Origin: Gammaproteobacteria bacterium
GTDB lineage: Bacteria; Pseudomonadota; Gammaproteobacteria; Granulosicoccales; Granulosicoccaceae
Assembly (NCBI GenBank): GCA_020444765.1
Contig: JAGRHW010000153.1
Location: 1 to 8,104 of the forward strand
DNA length: 8,104 nucleotides
Direction: 5' to 3'
Numbering within the stretch: the stretch's first letter is position 1; each line of letters starts with the position of its first letter. Both the position numbers and the translations under genes were made by a program. The notes beneath the pieces are model-generated. The model was given only the letters and a program-made list of their open reading frames with translations, made no database searches and was not told the origin of the DNA. This document shows positions 5,249 through 8,104 of the stretch, in pieces.

Positions 5249-7363
5249 TCAGGCCTTTTTAGCGTCTTTGCGCAAGGGCACGACCGAGGACTCATCGGCA
5301 GCGGTCGATTCATTTATCTCAACTTGCTCTTTGTTCCACTCTTCCAGCCAGGCGACATATTGATCGAAGGCCAGCGGAGGACTGAGGTGATAGCCCTGAG
5401 CGATATCACAACCCTGCCGACGCAGAAACTCGTATTGTTCATCATCTTCCACACCTTCAGCAACCACTTTCAAACCAAAATGCTTGCCCAGACCCAGGAC
5501 GGCCTCGACGATAACGACATCGTCGCTGTCGCGGGAAATATCCTTGATAAAAGCGCGGTCGATCTTGAGGGTATCCACCGGAAAACGTTTCAGGTAGGCC
5601 AGTGACGAATAGCCGGTACCGAAATCATCGATCGCCAGCTTGATCCCGAAACGACTCAGCTCGTGCAGTGACTGGATGACCTGTTCGGGATCATGCATGA
5701 CCGCACTTTCGGTAATCTCGAGTTCCAGCAAACTGGATGAGAATTTTGTCTCGTCAAGCGCTCTTTTCACCATCGGTAACAAATCACCACCAGTGAACTG
5801 AACGGCGGAGATGTTCACCGCTACCTGCAAGTCGCCAAGCCCCATTTGCTGAAGCTTCAACGAATCACGGCAGGCCGTGCGCAGGATCCATTCACCAAGC
5901 GGAATGATAATGCCACTTTCTTCCGCAACCGGAATAAATATATCCGGACGAATATTACCAAGCGTCGGGTGGTGCCAGCGCACCAGCGCCTCGGAACCGA
6001 TCACCTCGCCGGTCTGCATATTAACCTTGGGTTGGTAATACACTTCGAACTGATTTTCCGACAGGCCGGTTTTCAGATCTTCTTCAAGCGTCATACGCTC
6101 GGTGATTCTTTTGCGCATGGCTTCGTTAAAGATCTGGAAGCCGCCTCGCCCATTAAGCTTGGCCTCTTGCAAAGCGACCGAGGCATTGTTGACGATTTCC
6201 TCGGACAGCTGTGTATTGTCTTCACCCAAGTGCACATCATCAGGGAAAAACGCCACGCCGATCGAGGCGGTTGTCTTCAGCGTGAAGCCCCGGTATTCGA
6301 AGGATTGTGCGATGACCTTGAGAAGCCGGCGTGCAACGCCTTCGGTTGCCTCCCGATCAGTGACTTCTTTTTGCAAAACGACAAATTCGTCACCGTCCAG
6401 CCGCGCGACAGTATCGACATCTCGCATCATCGAAAGCAGACGGCCGCCAATTTCCTTGACCATTTTGTCGCCGACATCGTGCCCATACTGGTCGTTGAAA
6501 AATTTGAAATTATCGACGTCGAGCAGGTAGATTGCGAACGCGTGGTCATTTTCCAGTGATTCCACGACGACGCTTTTCAGTTTTTCGTCAAACATCAGAC
6601 GATTTGGCAGATGCGTCAGCGGATCATGATGAGCGGCATATTCCAGAAACTGTTGCTTGACCTTGACCTGTCGAGCCGCCTCACGCTGATCGTTGATCAT
6701 GCAGTTGTATTCTTCAACAAGCCCGGAAAACTCGTCGAAATTCTGTACGCCAGTAGAATCCTTGATTCCCTGATGGCCTTCCAGACGGCTTTTTCTGAGC
6801 AGTCCGACCACGCCATCGAGCGGCTGGATAAAATATTTGACACTGACCCACAGGGCAACCATCGAAACAAGCAGCCCGACAAACAAGGAGATCAACAGCA
6901 GCTTGAGGGCATATATCTTAAGGTCCGCACGAACTCCCGACGCATCAAGATGTCCGGCAACGATAAACCGCCCCAAACTGTTATCGATCGACCAGACCAC
7001 ATCGGTTTGCTGCCCGGAACGACCGTGCGATCTGCCGATGTAACGCACATCCGGCGGTGTCGAGGGAATTTTCCCAAACAGATAGATCCGCCCTGTGTCC
7101 ACATCAGCAAGCGTGGCCCCCAACAGGCTCCCTTTACTCTTCAGACTTGAAATATCCTGCTTGGAATCCAGCTGTTCCAGCACCATATTCAGTTTATCTT
7201 TTTCCGCGGAACCGAGAATCTCCAGCAGGTCTTGTTCATAGGTCCAGAGATTGGGCACCAGCAACAGCCCTTGGACAATAAGCAGGGACGTGAATATCCA
7301 AAACACGATAGTCCGCGCTGAATGCGAACGTTGAACAATCTTTAACAGAGCGTTTAGATGCAA
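5249..7363 (-). CDS. Membrane GGDEF-EAL cyclic-di-GMP turnover protein
   Basis: Inner-membrane sensor of 704 residues that makes and/or breaks cyclic-di-GMP. Order: membrane segment about 19-37, periplasmic sensor about 38-151 of unrecognised type, second membrane segment about 152-175, HAMP-like linker about 176-232, GGDEF domain about 240-415, EAL domain about 430-675, and a polar charged tail. GGDEF features: HDPLTHLPNR at 246-255, LDVDNFKFFND with metal-type Asp282, inhibitory-site RDVD at 314-317, and the signature as DGDEF (323-327) instead of GGDEF. EAL features are complete: EAL 458-460, Asn517, Glu549, DDFG 579-582, Lys600, Glu636 and Gln656, so phosphodiesterase activity is likely; cyclase activity is uncertain. 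The start is a TTG with weak ribosome-binding sequence; no other in-frame start keeps the first membrane segment, and an in-frame stop lies a short way upstream. A small overlapping frame precedes it. Confidence 0.95.
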   Translation of the reverse strand: MHLNALLKIVQRSHSARTIVFWIFTSLLIVQGLLLVPNLWTYEQDLLEILGSAEKDKLNMVLEQLDSKQDISSLKSKGSLLGATLADVDTGRIYLFGKIPSTPPDVRYIGRSHGRSGQQTDVVWSIDNSLGRFIVAGHLDASGVRADLKIYALKLLLISLFVGLLVSMVALWVSVKYFIQPLDGVVGLLRKSRLEGHQGIKDSTGVQNFDEFSGLVEEYNCMINDQREAARQVKVKQQFLEYAAHHDPLTHLPNRLMFDEKLKSVVVESLENDHAFAIYLLDVDNFKFFNDQYGHDVGDKMVKEIGGRLLSMMRDVDTVARLDGDEFVVLQKEVTDREATEGVARRLLKVIAQSFEYRGFTLKTTASIGVAFFPDDVHLGEDNTQLSEEIVNNASVALQEAKLNGRGGFQIFNEAMRKRITERMTLEEDLKTGLSENQFEVYYQPKVNMQTGEVIGSEALVRWHHPTLGNIRPDIFIPVAEESGIIIPLGEWILRTACRDSLKLQQMGLGDLQVAVNISAVQFTGGDLLPMVKRALDETKFSSSLLELEITESAVMHDPEQVIQSLHELSRFGIKLAIDDFGTGYSSLAYLKRFPVDTLKIDRAFIKDISRDSDDVVIVEAVLGLGKHFGLKVVAEGVEDDEQYEFLRRQGCDIAQGYHLSPPLAFDQYVAWLEEWNKEQVEINESTAADESSVVPLRKDAKKA

Positions 7364-7479
7364 AATCGTGAATCCGAATTGGTAATATAGAGCTGGTACT
7401 TACGCATATCGGCAGACATTCTGGACACTATAGGACGTGAGAAACCGAAGCCGTTCGCGGCTCCACCACCGTTAATCAT
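7354..7479 (-). CDS. Possible small upstream reading frame overlapping the GGDEF-EAL start
   Basis: A 41-codon frame from ATG at 7479 to TAA at 7354-7356, overlapping the TTG start of the GGDEF-EAL gene by 10 bases in another frame. Two in-frame GTG codons directly upstream (7485 and 7482) would extend it; the one at 7485 has AAGGG at 7496-7492 with 6-base spacing, better than anything in front of the TTG. The peptide begins MINGGGAANGFGF and has no membrane segment or recognised motif. The arrangement suggests translational coupling to the weak TTG start, but a frame of this size can occur by chance. Confidence 0.3.
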   Translation of the reverse strand: MINGGGAANGFGFSRPIVSRMSADMRKYQLYITNSDSRFCI

Positions 7480-7494
7480 CACCACCAAATACCC

Positions 7495-7523
7495 TTGACA
7501 AGTCTGCAATCAGGCCTTTTAAG
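7495..7523 (+). promoter_or_regulatory. Sigma70-like promoter facing right
   Basis: TTGACA (7495-7500), a perfect -35 consensus, is followed after exactly 17 bases by TTTAAG (7518-7523), matching four of six -10 positions. It is divergent from the GGDEF-EAL gene. Transcription would start near 7530, practically at an ATG (7532) that opens a 20-codon frame ending at TAA 7592-7594. Any product would be a leaderless mini-peptide or a small RNA; neither is established. Confidence 0.4.
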
Positions 7524-7983
7524 CAAGCAATATGCGTGCAAAAAAGCATATGCCGGACAGGTTTTTCACTCCTGGCAACCAAGATACACCGTAACCCGTT
7601 GATTCACCTGAACAGGAATTCCGTTGGATCATGCGGGCCAGCCGTCAGTCCTAAGAACCTGTCCAGACAATCAATTTTTCAAGCCGGCTTCAAGATGCTG
7701 AACAGTCAATCAGGCCGTCTTCAGCAGATGCAGGGAGCGCTTTGGAGTCAGAGCAGGAGATCGATTTTACGAGCGTATCAGCTCAAAACGGAAGGTTGAA
7801 AATCCAAAAAAATTCAAATAAAAACAAATAATTAATTAGTCATTCTGGATTTTCTGGAGAATTTGGAAAACTCATAAACACATCGAACCAAACCGAGAAC
7901 GATGCTCACTAAGGCGTCAACCGCCTGGCACCCGGCAGTTCCTGCAAAACGTGCTAACGTGGCAATATCGGCTTACAGGTCGA
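7524..7983. other. Gap of about 460 bases without a convincing gene
   Basis: No reading frame on either strand here resembles a known protein or has a good start site. Visible structure: ATATGC/GCATAT dyad around a 10-base loop near 7531-7551; a perfect 9-base inverted repeat GGACAGGTT (7555-7563) with AACCTGTCC (7656-7664); a visibly AT-rich patch about 7800-7870; and a small AGGCG/CGCCT hairpin at 7912-7926. There is no tRNA, rRNA or transposase. It could be intergenic, hold a small RNA, or be decayed sequence. Confidence 0.5.
7798..7854. repeat. 9-base inverted repeat bounding an AT-rich segment
   Basis: GAAAATCCA (7798-7806) and TGGATTTTC (7846-7854) are perfect inverted copies around 39 very AT-rich bases. 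A second short dyad, ATTCT (7842-7846) with AGAAT (7858-7862), overlaps the right arm. There is no T-run directly after the stem, so it is not a standard terminator. A protein-binding or bent-DNA site is possible; function unknown. Confidence 0.4.
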
Positions 7984-8104
7984 TCAAGCCGGCGGCGGAT
8001 TCCCTGGAAACTTCGGCACATCGTCCGCCAAACTGGACCAGCTAAGCTTCGAGTCACACCAGATTTCGGCGCCGACCTGTATATTTTCCGGATCATCAAG
8101 CGTT
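7984..8104 (-). CDS. GFA-family protein (glutathione-dependent formaldehyde-activating enzyme-like), C-terminal end only
   Basis: The last 39 residues of a protein that enters from the right edge and stops at TGA 7984-7986. It reads TLDDPENIQVGAEIW, then a Lys/Trp segment SKLSWSSLADDVPKF, and ends GNPPPA. The order 'LDDP - hydrophobic - xxIW - K-x-x-W - D-x-x-P-x-F - PP' is typical of the C-terminal strand and tail of the GFA/CENP-V zinc-binding fold (Mss4-like). The zinc-binding Cys residues that define the family lie upstream outside the window, so enzyme activity and full family membership cannot be checked. The codon usage resembles neighbouring genes. No clear terminator follows. Confidence 0.72.
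   Translation of the reverse strand, partial: TLDDPENIQVGAEIWCDSKLSWSSLADDVPKFPGNPPPA

Noticed and set aside
5077..5313. 78-codon minus-strand frame between nadA and the GGDEF-EAL gene
   Set aside because: It overlaps the end of the GGDEF-EAL gene in another frame, has no ribosome-binding site and no recognised features.
5141..5605. 154-codon plus-strand frame opposite the EAL domain
   Set aside because: Most of it is the reverse of the conserved EAL coding sequence; no independent support.
7536..7799. 87-codon plus-strand frame starting at GTG
   Set aside because: No ribosome-binding site, no recognisable family and a low-complexity Ser/Gln/Arg composition; the alternative ATG at 7532 is in another frame. 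It cannot be wholly excluded, but is unsupported.
7911..7990. Possible integron attC-like or tRNA-like folded element
   Set aside because: Short GC stems are present, but neither the paired core sites of attC nor a cloverleaf can be assembled.
7917..8099. 60-codon minus-strand frame at the right edge
   Set aside because: It is out of frame with the GFA-like C-terminus, which is much more protein-like, and it would overlap it.

Overview
This is an ordinary-looking chromosomal segment of a gammaproteobacterium with moderate GC content. The fabA-fabB gene pair with closely spaced genes, a DUF4197 lipoprotein, a YidB-like DUF937 protein, the GammaP-type NadA cysteine pattern and a membrane GGDEF-EAL protein all fit that group. 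The species cannot be fixed from the window. No plasmid, phage, transposase, CRISPR, tRNA or rRNA signature was seen.

Layout, left to right. On the minus strand, 1-1002 holds fabA followed by fabB (fabB runs off the left edge), the anaerobic-type unsaturated fatty acid branch. Minus-strand 1098-2594 holds a TauE/SafE-type membrane transporter followed 18 bases later by a DUF4197 lipoprotein, probably one transcript. Divergent from these on the plus strand are a DUF924 protein (2642-3247) and a YidB-like DUF937 protein (3418-3840), separated by a 170-base gap with a hairpin and an orphan Shine-Dalgarno sequence. A strong symmetrical hairpin terminator at 3857-3887 separates the plus-strand genes from the convergent minus-strand nadA (quinolinate synthase, 3985-5037). 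Upstream of nadA is a 211-base gap with a promoter-like sequence and an inverted repeat, then a 704-residue membrane GGDEF-EAL cyclic-di-GMP protein (5249-7363, minus).

The right end (7364-8104) has no large gene. It holds a possible 41-43-codon upstream reading frame that overlaps the weak TTG start of the GGDEF-EAL gene, a good sigma70-like promoter facing right, an AT-rich patch bounded by inverted repeats, and at the edge the last 39 residues of a GFA-family (glutathione-dependent formaldehyde-activating enzyme-like) protein on the minus strand.

The genes form several unrelated housekeeping units (lipid synthesis, NAD synthesis, c-di-GMP signalling, membrane/envelope proteins) rather than one system. 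I did not find a convincing new multi-gene system. The most useful leads are small: the overlapping upstream frame before the c-di-GMP gene, the altered DGDEF motif beside an intact I-site and EAL domain, the calcium-loop-like motif in the DUF937 protein, and the strong ribosome-binding sequence followed by ATC instead of ATG.
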